Shown in pieces: positions 38,752 through 47,418 of a stretch of DNA of 64,000 bases. Position numbers and translations under genes: made by a program. The DNA comes from Hoyosella altamirensis. GTDB taxonomy: Bacteria > Actinomycetota > Actinomycetes > Mycobacteriales > Mycobacteriaceae. Within the stretch, counting starts at the first letter, position 1, and each line of letters opens with the position of its first letter. The notes under the pieces were generated by a model. The model did no database searches and was not told where the DNA came from. It was given only the letters and a program-made list of their open reading frames with translations. The stretch lies in assembly GCF_014191505.1 (NCBI RefSeq), contig NZ_JACHWS010000001.1, positions 1,721,439 to 1,785,438 of the forward strand, written 5' to 3'.

Positions 38752-39687
38752 ATGAATCCAGCAACTGCCAACGGTGATGCCGACGCAGCACCACCCGTAA
38801 CCCGCACCGTCAACGGTACTGGCAGTTCATCCGACGGATCATCCGAGGTGTCGGCAGCGACATCTGCAGTGGCGTCGGGGAGGGTACGCAGACCCCTGGC
38901 TCTGTCACCGTCGCGTGCGAATGACTTCAAACAGTGTCCGCTGCTCTACCGTTTCCGGGCTATCGACCGGCTGCCGGAAGCGCCCAGCCGCGCACAAGTC
39001 CGCGGCACGGTTGTGCACGCGACTCTCGAAGCTCTCTACGAGCTACCTGCTGCGCAGCGCCAGCGCGGCACAGCAACATCGCTGATACAGCCAGTGTGGG
39101 AGCAAGCATGCGCGGAAACGCCGGAGCTTGCTGAACTCATCGGCGACGAACGCACCACGTTCTTCGGCGAGGTCGAGCAACTCGTACACCGCTACTTCGA
39201 AATGGAAGATCCCACCCGGTTTGATCCTGAATCGTGCGAGTTGCTGGTGGAAGCGCAGACTGAGGACGGTGTGGCGCTCCGCGGGTTCGTCGACCGAATT
39301 GACGTGGCCCCAACCGGCGAGGTACGCGTCGTGGACTATAAGACTGGCCGCAGCCCAAGCGAGATGAGTACCGGCCAGGCCCTCTTTCAGATGAAGTTCT
39401 ATGCGCTGGTGATCTATCGGGTGCGCGGAGTGGTCCCAACGCAGCTGAAGCTGATCTATCTCGGTGATGGACGTACGCTTACCTACGCGCCCGAAGCCGG
39501 GGAACTTCTTCGCTTCGAGCGCACACTGTCCGCCATCTGGAGCGCGATTCGAGCAGCTGGTGATTCGGGCGACTTTCGTCCCAGCCCCGGCCGTTTGTGC
39601 GATTGGTGCGATCACAAGTCCCACTGCCCATCGTTCGGTGGGACACCCCCCGCATACCCTGGATGGCCAGAGGCGGGAAGCGCATGA
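38752..39687 (+). CDS. RecB/Cas4-family PD-(D/E)XK exonuclease with Fe-S cysteines (Rv2119-like)
   Basis: A 311-aa protein. After a low-complexity N-terminus, SPSRANDFKQCPLLYRFR begins the nuclease. VHATLEALYEL, LRGFVDRIDVAP, VRVVDYKTGRSP and FQMKFYALVIYR are the RecB nuclease motifs (His, Asp, DYK, Q-x3-Y). Cys in FKQCP plus LCDWCDHKSHCP form the four-Cys set of Fe-S nucleases such as AddB. It is likely active on DNA ends. The start is GTG at 38749 or ATG at 38752, both served by one AGG. It is divergent from trmI, as Rv2119 is from Rv2118c. Confidence 0.88.
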   Translation: MNPATANGDADAAPPVTRTVNGTGSSSDGSSEVSAATSAVASGRVRRPLALSPSRANDFKQCPLLYRFRAIDRLPEAPSRAQVRGTVVHATLEALYELPAAQRQRGTATSLIQPVWEQACAETPELAELIGDERTTFFGEVEQLVHRYFEMEDPTRFDPESCELLVEAQTEDGVALRGFVDRIDVAPTGEVRVVDYKTGRSPSEMSTGQALFQMKFYALVIYRVRGVVPTQLKLIYLGDGRTLTYAPEAGELLRFERTLSAIWSAIRAAGDSGDFRPSPGRLCDWCDHKSHCPSFGGTPPAYPGWPEAGSA

Positions 39688-39714
39688 CGCGGGTAGACGA
39701 TTGGGGCGGTGGCG

Positions 39715-40536
39715 ATGAGTAGCAGCAATGGTCCGTTTTACAAACGTGGACCAGCGGCTGACGGCTGGCAAAGCTTCATAGCAACACAGGCCACAGTGGG
39801 TGTCTGGTCGGATTCCACCCAGCATGGTTCACCGCCTGCGGCACTGCTTGTCAAGGCTCTCGAGGAGTTCGAGCCACGCGCGAACACCCGGATCTCACGG
39901 GTGGTTGTCGAAATTCTTGGCCCCCTACCGGTTTCCGAGTGCCGACTCCGGACGTGGATCGAACGTCCGGGCCGCCGCATTCAGCTGCTTGGTGCGGAAC
40001 TCCAGGCCGAAGGCGCAGACGGTGGCTTCCGAACCGTCGCGAAAGCCTACGGTTGGCGGCTGGAAACCAGCGATACTTCCCATGTCGCTGATGCGCCCGG
40101 AGTTGTGCATGACCCGCTGGTTCCGCCCCATGAAGGCGAGCCCTGGGATCCAGCGCATACCTTCGGCCCCGGCTACATCAGCGCAATCGAATGGTCGTCG
40201 ATCCGCCGGCCCAGCCGCTCTGGGAAACCAGGGCAGACATGGGGGCGTCCACGCGTTCTGCTGGTGGACGACGAACCGCTGACTCCGCTGCAACGTCTCT
40301 TCACAATCGTCGATTCGGCTAACGGCATCGGCGCGAAACTCGACATCCGCGAGTGGACCTACCTCAACACCGATCTCACGGTGCACATCCACCGTCTCCC
40401 CGAAGGTGAGTGGATCGGGCTGTCAGCCAAGACGACCGCCGGGCCCGACGGAATCGGCATGTGCAGCGCCGTGATCTACGACGAGAAAGGTCCGGTGGGG
40501 CGATCCGCTCAAACGCTGCTTATCAGCCCGCGGTAG
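39715..40536 (+). CDS. thioesterase-like (double hot-dog) family protein
   Basis: A 273-aa protein. ATVGVWSDSTQHGSPPAALLVKALEEF resembles the first hot-dog helix of the acyl-CoA thioesterase-like family (4HBT_3 type). ISRVVVEILGPLPVSECRL is a strand pair and the second half repeats the layout (ANGIGAKLDIREWTYLNTDLTV, WIGLSAKTTAGPDGIGMC). It is predicted to bind acyl-CoA. Whether it hydrolyses it is unclear. GGGG lies 8 nt before the ATG at 39715. The 3' end overlaps the convergent VOC gene by 14 bp. It lies 27 bp after the nuclease gene. Confidence 0.78.
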   Translation: MSSSNGPFYKRGPAADGWQSFIATQATVGVWSDSTQHGSPPAALLVKALEEFEPRANTRISRVVVEILGPLPVSECRLRTWIERPGRRIQLLGAELQAEGADGGFRTVAKAYGWRLETSDTSHVADAPGVVHDPLVPPHEGEPWDPAHTFGPGYISAIEWSSIRRPSRSGKPGQTWGRPRVLLVDDEPLTPLQRLFTIVDSANGIGAKLDIREWTYLNTDLTVHIHRLPEGEWIGLSAKTTAGPDGIGMCSAVIYDEKGPVGRSAQTLLISPR

Positions 40537-40957
40537 CCGCTTCAGCCGGTGCCTCGCCCGCCGCGACCGCCGGATCCATCCACATTACTTCCCATACGTG
40601 ATTGTCGGGATCACGGAACGCCCGTCCATACATGAAGCCGTGATCCTGCGGCTCCATCCACTTGGTTCCGCCTCGTTCCAGTGCAGTCTCAACAATGCGG
40701 TCAACATCGTCGCGTGTGTCCGCGGAGATGCACAGCAATGCCTCACGCGCCGTTGCCGTGTCACACATTTCGTCCGCAATGAAGCCCTGGAATCGGTCCG
40801 GTGTCATCAGCATGACGCACGTCAGCTCATTCACGACCATACAGATCGTCGAATCGTCGCTGAACTGATCATTGAACGTGAAACCCAGGGCTCCGAAGAA
40901 CTCCTTCGCGGCCACAACATCGTTCACGTACGTATTGACAAAAAGCATGCGTGCCAT
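40523..40957 (-). CDS. VOC-family (glyoxalase/bleomycin-resistance fold) protein
   Basis: A 144-aa protein. MARMLFVNTYVNDVVAAKEFFGALGF is the first beta-alpha-beta unit, and FMYGRAFRDPDNHVWEVMWMDP the last, with the usual GRxFxDPDGHxWE-type metal-site Glu. It is a small metal-dependent VOC protein of PhnB/YycE type. Substrate not known. It is divergent from the TetR gene at 41128, and a perfect palindrome lies between them, so it is probably that regulator's target. Confidence 0.86.
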   Translation of the reverse strand: MARMLFVNTYVNDVVAAKEFFGALGFTFNDQFSDDSTICMVVNELTCVMLMTPDRFQGFIADEMCDTATAREALLCISADTRDDVDRIVETALERGGTKWMEPQDHGFMYGRAFRDPDNHVWEVMWMDPAVAAGEAPAEAATAG

Positions 40958-41076
40958 GGGCTCAAACCTTCTCTCGATGCTGCCCGCCCTTCACAATCTT
41001 TGCGGGTTCATAGGACAGACCAGACTCGATGGCGGAATTCATCGTGCGGAGCCAATTCCGTTGGCAACATTCGTAA

Positions 41077-41090
41077 CTGGACGCGTCCAG
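41077..41090. promoter_or_regulatory. perfect 14-bp palindrome, candidate TetR operator
   Basis: CTGGACGCGTCCAG is an exact palindrome in the 170-bp gap between the divergent VOC and TetR genes, 37 bp upstream of the TetR start. It is followed at once by GTCC-AGC-GGAC, a second short dyad that overlaps its right half. TetR repressors bind such symmetric sites in divergent promoters. Function is inferred. Confidence 0.55.
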
Positions 41091-41127
41091 CGGACATTTG
41101 CACGTTTGGGGACTAAAGTCACTCTTT

Positions 41128-41772
41128 ATGGCGGCGACGAAGAGTGGGAAGAAGACCGGACGCCCACGGTCGCTTCACGAACCAGACATCATCAATGCAG
41201 CTCTTGAAACCGGGCTTTCGGATGCGTCGATGCCGACGGTCGCGAAGCGCCTCGGAGTGACGCATTCTGCCCTTTACCGCTATTTCGCCGACCGAAATGC
41301 GCTACTCGTCGCCAGCATCGGGACGGCGATAGCGCGAACACAATGGCCAGACGGCTCGCAGCATTGGCGTGACACGCTTACCGGGCTGGCCGATTCGATG
41401 TGGCACATGTTCAGCGAATACCCCGGGCTCGCGGAAGCGATGCTGACCGTGCAAGGAACCCCGCCGGAAGGTACCGAGCTGGCCGCGCGCATAGTTGACG
41501 GAATCCAGCGACAAGGGTTCAGTGTGCATGACGCGATGCTGGCCGTGGACTTCATCTCAGACCTGACCTTGACTAATTACTCAAAGATGGCGCGGCTCGA
41601 TCAGCCTGCAGGTGAGGGGATCACCACTCGAGACCGTTTCAGGGCCGATTGGTCACGCCCCGAGATCCTGACCGAAGTCGTCGCGGACGACTCCGGCTGG
41701 TACGGGCGTGGATGGCTCGACGAGAAGATCGCCGTGATGCTGGACGGCCTGGAAAGACGCGTCACCAGCTGA
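41128..41772 (+). CDS. TetR-family transcriptional regulator
   Basis: A 214-aa protein. A basic N-terminal arm (KSGKKTGRPRSL) precedes the helix-turn-helix IINAALETGLSDASMPTVAKRLGVTHSALYRYFADRNALL, whose LGVTHSALYRYFADR part is a textbook TetR recognition helix. The C-terminal ligand-binding domain is helical, with a TetR_C Trp-rich end (DWSRPEILTEV, DDSGWYGRGWLDEK). The ATG at 41128 has no strong ribosome site. It is likely an autorepressor also controlling the divergent VOC gene. Confidence 0.9.
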   Translation: MAATKSGKKTGRPRSLHEPDIINAALETGLSDASMPTVAKRLGVTHSALYRYFADRNALLVASIGTAIARTQWPDGSQHWRDTLTGLADSMWHMFSEYPGLAEAMLTVQGTPPEGTELAARIVDGIQRQGFSVHDAMLAVDFISDLTLTNYSKMARLDQPAGEGITTRDRFRADWSRPEILTEVVADDSGWYGRGWLDEKIAVMLDGLERRVTS

Positions 41773-41776
41773 CGCG

Positions 41777-42625
41777 CTACAGCCTGCACGACCTGATGTC
41801 CGACGCAAGGATGGCCTTGGCGCCCAGTGCGGAGAGGTCGTCCATCACCTGGTTGACGCTGCGCCGCGACACCATTGCACGGACGGCGACCCATCCGGGC
41901 TCGGCCAGCGGTGCCACAGTCGGCGACTCAATCCCTGGCGTGATGGCTGTTGCAGCTTCGAGGAGGTTCTGTGAGCAGTCGTAGTCCAGCATCATATACT
42001 GCTGGGCGAACACGACCCCCTGGATGCGGGCGACAAGCTGGTCCCGAGCAGATGTGCTCGGCTCGTCGCCATCGCGTTCCAGGAGAACCGCTTCTGAATC
42101 GCATAGCGAATCACCGAAAGCCGCGAGGTTGTGCTGACGCAATGTGCGGCCTGAACCGACGACATCGGCGATAGCGTCCGCCACTCCGAGCTGGATCGAA
42201 ATCTCGACGGCACCATCGAGCCGGATGACAGTAGCATCGACTCCCCGGCGGGAAAGGTCAGCGCGAACAAGGTTCGGATAGGACGTGGCGATACGCAGCC
42301 CCTGCAGATCTTCGACTGTCCACTCACGCCCTTGCGGTGCCGCGTACCTGAACGTCGAACGTCCGAACCCCATGGCAAGGCGCTCACGAACCGGAGCACC
42401 CGAATCAGTAGCCAGATCCCGGCCAGTAATTCCAAGATCTAGTTCCCCGGAGCCGACATAAATCGCAATGTCTTTCGGGCGAAGAAAGAAGAACTCGACC
42501 TGGTTCACGGGATCCAGAACGGTCAAGTCCTTGCTGTCCGAACGGGTTCGGTACCCCGCTTCAGAGAGAATCTCCGCAGCCGATTCTGAAAGTGCGCCCT
42601 TGTTTGGTACAGCAACTCGCAACAT
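41777..42625 (-). CDS. hisG: ATP phosphoribosyltransferase HisG (long form)
   Basis: A 282-aa enzyme for the first step of histidine synthesis (ATP + PRPP to phosphoribosyl-ATP). [53 protein letters not shown] and [21 protein letters not shown] with GSGRTL are the catalytic domain. The last 75 residues are the regulatory domain that binds histidine, so it is the HisZ-independent long form. CTGAGGAAG precedes the ATG at 42625, and the upstream open frame has no better start. It lies 67 bp after hisE, as in Rv2122c-Rv2121c. Confidence 0.95.
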   Translation of the reverse strand: MLRVAVPNKGALSESAAEILSEAGYRTRSDSKDLTVLDPVNQVEFFFLRPKDIAIYVGSGELDLGITGRDLATDSGAPVRERLAMGFGRSTFRYAAPQGREWTVEDLQGLRIATSYPNLVRADLSRRGVDATVIRLDGAVEISIQLGVADAIADVVGSGRTLRQHNLAAFGDSLCDSEAVLLERDGDEPSTSARDQLVARIQGVVFAQQYMMLDYDCSQNLLEAATAITPGIESPTVAPLAEPGWVAVRAMVSRRSVNQVMDDLSALGAKAILASDIRSCRL

Positions 42626-42692
42626 GTGAACTTCCTCAGAGGTCTTCAACGTGTGGGTGGGGGGTGAGTAGTGGTGATGGCGCGGCGCGTCA

Positions 42693-42974
42693 TCACAGAT
42701 GTCGGTAGACATCCTCGAGAGACAGTCCCCGTCCCACCATGAGAACCTGCACCCAGTACAGGAGCTGAGAAATCTCCTCTGAGAGCTCTGCGTCCCCCTG
42801 GTATTCGGCGGCTAGCCACACTTCACCGGCCTCTTCCAGAATCTTCTTGCCCTGCGCGTGCACGCCAGCGTCGAGTGCCTTAACGGTGCCGGACCCTTCT
42901 GGGCGGGTCGCTGCGCGGTCCTGCAATTCGGCGAACAGGGCTTCGAAAGTCTTCACGGGCGTCCATTCTGTCAC
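42693..42974 (-). CDS. hisE: phosphoribosyl-ATP pyrophosphatase HisE
   Basis: A 93-aa MazG-like all-helical enzyme for the second step of histidine synthesis. [21 protein letters not shown], then [19 protein letters not shown] with the metal-binding EExxE, and [20 protein letters not shown] are diagnostic. It starts at GTG 42974. Stand-alone HisE (not fused to HisI) together with hisG directly downstream is the mycobacterial arrangement. Confidence 0.95.
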   Translation of the reverse strand: MTEWTPVKTFEALFAELQDRAATRPEGSGTVKALDAGVHAQGKKILEEAGEVWLAAEYQGDAELSEEISQLLYWVQVLMVGRGLSLEDVYRHL

Positions 42975-43046
42975 GAACGGACGCGTCCTCTAATTTCACC
43001 CGGCGCGGCGGTCTCGATCCCCTCGCTTAAGGGGCCGTAGATCCCC

Positions 43047-43478
43047 TCAGCCTTCCGCATCCCGCCACCCGCGACTGAGCGGTTCGTCGTGAGACAAGAA
43101 ACGCCAGCCATCCCACGCCAGACGCCGTTCCTCCGCAAGCGACTTCAGCCGTGAGACAAGCACCTTCTGCGGCTTCCCACTGGGCGTACTGTTAAAGGTC
43201 GCCGATTCGACGGCGAAAGGCGCCGCGATCACGAACATGCCCTCGCCAAATTGCTCACGGCCACTTACACGAGTGCACAACTGATCCATCGCCAGGTCGA
43301 GATCGCAGGAGATCACGGTGTCACTGATCTGCTGAATTCCCGACGCCCCGCTGGTCAGTATTTGCACCTCCCAGATCGATCCGCGCCGCCTATGCTCCGC
43401 GACGTACTTCTTGATCTGATCCGATTTGTCGGGCTCTCCTGCGCTGGAAATCCTCGCGCCGCCACCAAGTTCCGTCAT
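43047..43478 (-). CDS. hypothetical protein
   Basis: A 143-aa soluble protein that I do not recognise. It has a charged N-terminus (SDQIKKYVAEHRRRG), a strand-rich centre (SIWEVQILTSGASGIQQIS) and ends with a Trp-rich segment (RRLAWDGWRFLSHDEPLSRGW). GGAGAG precedes the ATG at proper spacing, which supports that it is a real gene. It is divergent from the GAF-ANTAR gene with 47 bp between starts, so shared control is possible. Confidence 0.6.
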   Translation of the reverse strand: MTELGGGARISSAGEPDKSDQIKKYVAEHRRRGSIWEVQILTSGASGIQQISDTVISCDLDLAMDQLCTRVSGREQFGEGMFVIAAPFAVESATFNSTPSGKPQKVLVSRLKSLAEERRLAWDGWRFLSHDEPLSRGWRDAEG

Positions 43479-43525
43479 GTATGGTCTCTCCGGTCTAATC
43501 AGCGTAATCTAGGTGAAAGCGCTGC

Positions 43526-44248
43526 ATGAGAGTAGTGATGTATAACCAGCAGCAATTTCTTGACGCGTTAAGGCGGTTCACGAGAGTTCTCGTGTCGCCC
43601 TACGAGGCGGAAACTGCCATCCACGAACTTGTCGGATCCGTGACAGGGGTGCTCGACGTCAGCGGAGCTGGTGTCACCCTCGCTTCTGCTAATCACCTTC
43701 GTTACGTCGACTCTCTCGGATCCCTGAACCCTCTGGTCGAGCAGCTCGAACGGTGCCAGGAAAGGGAAAAGTCCGGGCCGTGCTACGACGCCTACCTGAG
43801 CGGCGACATCGTCGTGGCAACTGACATCACCGAACACCTCGCACGGTGGCCGACCTACGCGACTATGGCCGCTGAACAGGGCATACGTTCGGTTGCCGGG
43901 ATTCCCATGCAGATCGGCGATGAACACGTAGGCGCGCTGAACATCTACTCCACCGATATCCACACCTGGACAAAAAGCGAGCTCGATGTGGCTGCAGTTC
44001 TCGCGGACATGGCGACGGGGTATCTCGTCAACGCTTCGAAAATCCGTCAGCACGAAGAACTTGCGGCGCAGTTGCAGCGAGCGCTCGACTCGCGTGTCAT
44101 CATCGAACAGGCCAAAGGTGTGCTCGCAAATCAGCGGAAAATCACCCCAGACGCGGCGTTCGCGGAGATGCGGAAGCATTCGCGCAGATTGGGCCTCAAA
44201 TTGCATGATGTCGCAGAGCGGGTTGTGCGCTTTGACCTCAAGATTTAA
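43526..44248 (+). CDS. GAF-ANTAR domain transcription antitermination regulator
   Basis: A 240-aa protein. Residues about 25-165 are a GAF sensor (HELVGSVTGVLDVSGAGVTL, GPCYDAYLSGDIVVATDI, GIRSVAGIPMQIGDEHVGALNIYS). The C-terminal 60 residues are an ANTAR RNA-binding domain (LQRALDSRVIIEQAKGVLANQR, AFAEMRKHSRRLGLKLHDVAERVV), with the conserved A-K-G-x-L-A core. ANTAR proteins bind tandem stem-loops in mRNA leaders to block termination. This protein pairs its own sensor with the output domain, so it needs no separate kinase. The start at 43526 is served by AGGTG. A second ATG lies at 43538. Its targets are unknown. Confidence 0.9.
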   Translation: MRVVMYNQQQFLDALRRFTRVLVSPYEAETAIHELVGSVTGVLDVSGAGVTLASANHLRYVDSLGSLNPLVEQLERCQEREKSGPCYDAYLSGDIVVATDITEHLARWPTYATMAAEQGIRSVAGIPMQIGDEHVGALNIYSTDIHTWTKSELDVAAVLADMATGYLVNASKIRQHEELAAQLQRALDSRVIIEQAKGVLANQRKITPDAAFAEMRKHSRRLGLKLHDVAERVVRFDLKI

Positions 44249-44256
44249 CCGCAATG

Positions 44257-44460
44257 TCACGCACTCCAGTTGCGGCCCATCGGTGGTGAATCAATCGCAT
44301 CCGAAGCGTTAGCTCGTGCGCCGTAACAGGGAAGGAAGAAACGTCGAAGCCTCTCCAGAAAGGTAGGCGCCGCCTCGTCTTCGAATTCCCTGGCGAGCTC
44401 ATTGATCACCATTCTGAGATCCTCTGATGCGTCGAAGGACGCATTCCCCGGTGGATTCAT
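44257..44460 (-). CDS. small hypothetical protein
   Basis: A 67-aa protein starting MNPPGNASFDASEDLRMVI. Its middle, MVINELAREFEDEAAPTFLERLRRF, looks like a pair of amphipathic helices, and the tail is polar. AAGGA lies about 5 nt before the ATG at 44460, favouring it over the ATG at 44466. It converges on the GAF-ANTAR gene with an 8-bp gap. I cannot assign a function. Coding status is probable, not certain. Confidence 0.5.
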   Translation of the reverse strand: MNPPGNASFDASEDLRMVINELAREFEDEAAPTFLERLRRFFLPCYGARANASDAIDSPPMGRNWSA

Positions 44461-44572
44461 TACCATCCTTCACAAGCGCTAGGACAGAAACTCCAGACTC
44501 AACTGTGAGTAGCTAAATTCGCGTCACATCACCGGGGTCTGGGGCGAGCGCCGCAATGTCAACCTACGGCCG

Positions 44573-44585
44573 GCAGAGCCTCTGC
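44573..44585. promoter_or_regulatory. 13-bp palindrome upstream of second TetR gene
   Basis: GCAGAG-C-CTCTGC is a perfect dyad with a single central base, 70 bp upstream of the TetR start at 44656 in otherwise non-coding DNA. It is a candidate autoregulatory operator. No clear -35/-10 pair was found around it. Confidence 0.35.
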
Positions 44586-44655
44586 GCAAGCGATTCCGAA
44601 AGCTGAAAATTGGACCACTCGAACCGTCGCTGCAGACCCGTCGTAGGATCAGGGC

Positions 44656-45252
44656 ATGGAGCAGTCCCGCACATTTCAGGCCGAGGTGCGTCAGATGCTG
44701 CGCGACAGAATCCTCGACGCGGCAAGCGATATCACTGCTGAACGCGGCTGGGGTGCGGTAACAATGTCGGAGATCGCTCAGCGGGTGGGTGTCAGCCGCC
44801 AAGTCCTCTATCGGGAGACCGGGGCCAAACACGCGCTTGGCGAGACACTGGTAACGCGTGAGGCGGATCGCTTGGTCTCTGGTGCGGCCGCGCAGTTCCG
44901 GATACACCCCGCTTCGCTGGCCGACGGAATAGGCGCGGCTGCAGAAGCAACCCTGATCAGCGGCGCCGGGAACCCTCTGATCCGGGCAATTGCGGCGGGG
45001 AGCGCGGGCGGAGATACGGAACTGCTGCCCCTGCTTTCGGGTGAAACTGGTCCCGTCATGGCTCGTGCGATCGAAGCGATCAGCGATGCCGCCGCTGCTG
45101 TCTATTCGGGCCTTGAACTTCAGCAATCTGACATCAAATGCGCCGTCGAGGTGGGGGTTCGCCTCACATTGAGCCATCTGCTTTCGCCGCTCGGAAATCC
45201 CGAGGACGCGGCGCAGCAGATCCGTCTCGTCGCACGGCGATTGCTCGCCTGA
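44656..45252 (+). CDS. TetR-family transcriptional regulator
   Basis: A 198-aa regulator. The N-terminal HTH is RILDAASDITAERGWGAVTMSEIAQRVGVSRQVLYRETGAKHAL, here in fragments: the GVSRQVLYRETGAK stretch is the recognition helix. The C-terminal domain is Ala-rich and helical (GIGAAAEATLISGAGNPLIRA, AISDAAAAVYSGLEL). It precedes a 54-aa membrane peptide gene and lies next to the hydrogenase cluster's far end, but it is separated from the latter by convergent orientation. Target unknown. Confidence 0.88.
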   Translation: MEQSRTFQAEVRQMLRDRILDAASDITAERGWGAVTMSEIAQRVGVSRQVLYRETGAKHALGETLVTREADRLVSGAAAQFRIHPASLADGIGAAAEATLISGAGNPLIRAIAAGSAGGDTELLPLLSGETGPVMARAIEAISDAAAAVYSGLELQQSDIKCAVEVGVRLTLSHLLSPLGNPEDAAQQIRLVARRLLA

Positions 45253-45346
45253 GCGCCTCTCGCTGATACATCACCATCACCCGCGCCCACGCGGTTACTA
45301 CGCATAACCATTGATGTCCACACACTGGTCAAATTCGTGTCTTCTA

Positions 45347-45376
45347 TTGACACCTTTCCCGTGTTCGTCCTACGCT
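45347..45376 (+). promoter_or_regulatory. strong sigma70-like promoter for the 54-aa membrane peptide
   Basis: A perfect -35 TTGACA (45347-45352) is followed by an 18-bp spacer and TACGCT (45371-45376). Transcription would start near 45383, leaving a leader of about 40 nt with AAGGA before the ATG at 45423. It is among the best housekeeping-type promoter matches seen in the window. Confidence 0.6.
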
Positions 45377-45422
45377 GTTACACATCTTCAGCATCTGTCC
45401 GCAACGTAAGGATTAACACACC

Positions 45423-45587
45423 ATGGATCCATTCTGGATGCACCTCGTCGGCATGATCCTCCTCATCCTCTCTCCCGCCTTCATGCCGGCCATCGTGCCG
45501 ATGGTCTCCTGGGTGTCCGACCGGCTCGCTCCGCCCGCGCCACGCAAAGCGAACGCCCGCGTCAAACTGACACCTGCTACTGCCTGA
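45423..45587 (+). CDS. 54-aa single-pass membrane peptide
   Basis: ATG at 45423 to TGA at 45587 encodes 54 residues: MDPFWMHLVGMILLILSPAF then a second hydrophobic stretch MPAIVPMVSWVSDRL and a basic tail (APRKANARVK). It likely forms one membrane helix or a short hairpin. Evidence that it is real is the perfect -35 element, the -10 at 18-bp spacing and the AAGGA ribosome site 11 nt upstream. It ends 6 bp from the stop of the last gene of the hydrogenase cluster, on the opposite strand. No family is recognised. Confidence 0.65.
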   Translation: MDPFWMHLVGMILLILSPAFMPAIVPMVSWVSDRLAPPAPRKANARVKLTPATA

Positions 45588-45593
45588 TCGCTG

Positions 45594-46331
45594 CTAGCCG
45601 TGGCGCCCTAGCAGTTCATTTACCCACTGCAGCGTCATCTCCGTGTACGTTTGCAGCTGCGCCGTTTGTCCAGGCTCGAGCCGGTCACATATCCAGTCCC
45701 AGTGCAGCGCAACACTTTCCCCGGCCATTGGGCGTCCCGCCAGTTGCTGGCCCGCGACTCGCCACCGCGCGGTTTCAGCGGTCGGCGCCCCGAGGCTCAG
45801 CGCACCGTTGTACTCGAGGGGGCGCGACAGCACGGTCACTTCTTCGTCCGACACATCGGTGACTTTCCCCCACCGTATTCGGCAATTCTGTAGAACTGAC
45901 AGCGCAGCCGGACCCTTATCGAGCATGCGCGCCCATGGGTACACCACGAAGACATGGAAGCTGTGGTGCGCACATGCGCTTCGTGCGGATGCGAGGAGGT
46001 TGCCAACCTGCCCACGAAAGGAGTCCTGCAGTCGGCTCAGCAGGCGACCGGGATCAATCTCTTTGAGAAGTGGGGTGCCCACCCAGTACGCCTCCACCAC
46101 ATCGGCGCGCAACGGGTCAGCACTCCCGAATGCGGCGGCGATCTCCGTCAGATACGGCCACGCGCCATCAAAGCTGCGTGCCCACATCCTGGCCTGCTCC
46201 GGTGAAGGCGCCCCGGACAACTGCTGCACCGTGGCTGTAACACCGGGGGGACCGCAGTATCCGAGTTCGTTCGGCGGGTACGCGTAACGCGCGAACAGGG
46301 CAGCGCCCGAGGCAACCTCTGCGGCCTTCAT
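45594..46331 (-). CDS. hydrogenase-cluster protein, DUF6390-like
   Basis: A 245-aa soluble protein, the last gene of the hydrogenase run. It begins MKAAEVASGAALFARYAYPPN and holds ELGYCGPPG, FDGAWPYLTEIA, VEAYWVGTPLLKEIDP and SFHVFVVYPWARMLD, then RIRWGKVTDVSDEEVTVLSRPL and a C-terminal LHWDWICDRL. I recall the family as DUF6390, found beside actinobacterial hydrogenase genes. The assignment is from memory. The ATG at 46331 has GAGGCGGG upstream and follows hypE by 7 bp. A GTG at 46364 would overlap hypE. Role unknown, presumably in maturation. Confidence 0.7.
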   Translation of the reverse strand: MKAAEVASGAALFARYAYPPNELGYCGPPGVTATVQQLSGAPSPEQARMWARSFDGAWPYLTEIAAAFGSADPLRADVVEAYWVGTPLLKEIDPGRLLSRLQDSFRGQVGNLLASARSACAHHSFHVFVVYPWARMLDKGPAALSVLQNCRIRWGKVTDVSDEEVTVLSRPLEYNGALSLGAPTAETARWRVAGQQLAGRPMAGESVALHWDWICDRLEPGQTAQLQTYTEMTLQWVNELLGRHG

Positions 46332-46338
46332 GCCCGCC

Positions 46339-47418
46339 TCAGCAGATCCGCGGCAGTTGCTCACCGGCAGGCAGGTCGACTACCCGCGTACCACCCAGTC
46401 CGGTTTTCGCCACCACCATTCCCGGGTGCTCGGCGACCACCGAGCCGATTATCGCGGCGCGGCCGCCCAACGGGTTGTTCCGCATGGCCGCGAGCACCTT
46501 GTCCGCATCAGCCGGATCGACAAAAGCGAGAAGCTTCCCTTCATTCGCCACGTACAGCGGATCGAGCCCGAGTAAGCCGCACGCATCTCGCACTTCCGGG
46601 GGTACCGGCAGCGCACGCTCAGAAAGTGACACCCCCACCCCGGCGGAACGCGCGATCTCGTTCAATGATGCCGCGACGCCGCCGCGTGTCGGGTCGCGCA
46701 TAACGTGCAGATCGGCACCCGTAGCGATCATGTCTGCGACGAGCCCATTGAGCGCCGCTGTATCGCTGCGGATGGTCGTTCCGAATTCGAGCCCCTCCCG
46801 GCAGCTGAGTATTGCCACGCCGTGCACACCGATATCACCGCTGACGATAACCACGTCTCCCGGCCGCGCACGTTCTGGCCGGATATCGATGCCTTCGTCG
46901 ATGATTCCGATACCACTCGTGTTGATGTACACACCGTCACCGTGCCCGGAGTCCACCACTTTCGTGTCGCCAGTGACAAGTTTGACACCGGCTATCTGAG
47001 CCGCAGCACCGACCGCCTCAGCCACGTGCGCGATCGAGGCGAGAGTGGTGCCTTCTTCAAGGATGAACGCAGTGGACAAGACGAGCGGACGAGCACCCGA
47101 CATTGCGACGTCGTTTACCGTGCCGTTGACCGCAAGATCGCCGATGCTCCCGCCGGGAAACGTCATAGGTTTTACAACAAAGGAATCCGTCGAGAACGCG
47201 AGCCGGACTCCGCCTACGGAAACAACAGCGGAATCGGAGAGTCCAGCGACCGCCGAAGCACCGAAAGCGGGAAGAAATAGGTGCTCGACCAGTTCGCCCG
47301 ACATCGCCCCGCCACCGCCGTGGCCCATGACTATGTTCGGGGAATCGCGCAGCGGGACTGGGCACACCCAGCTGTCCATGTCGACAGTGGCACGATCAGA
47401 CACCTTCAGATCAGACAC
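46339..47418 (-). CDS. hypE: hydrogenase maturation factor HypE
   Basis: About 359 aa. HypE carries the thiocyanate on its C-terminal Cys, made from the carbamoyl group delivered by HypF, and donates CN to the Fe of the active site. The protein ends PRIC, the essential tetrapeptide. [54 protein letters not shown] (read as separate motifs [10 protein letters not shown] and [11 protein letters not shown]), [10 protein letters not shown] and [17 protein letters not shown] are the PurM-like ATPase motifs. The GTG at 47418 has GGGAGG at 6-nt spacing and overlaps hypD by 8 bp. Another GTG is at 47421. Confidence 0.95.
   Translation of the reverse strand: MSDLKVSDRATVDMDSWVCPVPLRDSPNIVMGHGGGGAMSGELVEHLFLPAFGASAVAGLSDSAVVSVGGVRLAFSTDSFVVKPMTFPGGSIGDLAVNGTVNDVAMSGARPLVLSTAFILEEGTTLASIAHVAEAVGAAAQIAGVKLVTGDTKVVDSGHGDGVYINTSGIGIIDEGIDIRPERARPGDVVIVSGDIGVHGVAILSCREGLEFGTTIRSDTAALNGLVADMIATGADLHVMRDPTRGGVAASLNEIARSAGVGVSLSERALPVPPEVRDACGLLGLDPLYVANEGKLLAFVDPADADKVLAAMRNNPLGGRAAIIGSVVAEHPGMVVAKTGLGGTRVVDLPAGEQLPRIC

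Noticed and set aside
44524..45177. 217-codon minus-strand frame opposite the second TetR gene
   Set aside because: The plus-strand TetR helix-turn-helix is clear; the opposite frame has no recognisable features or ribosome site.
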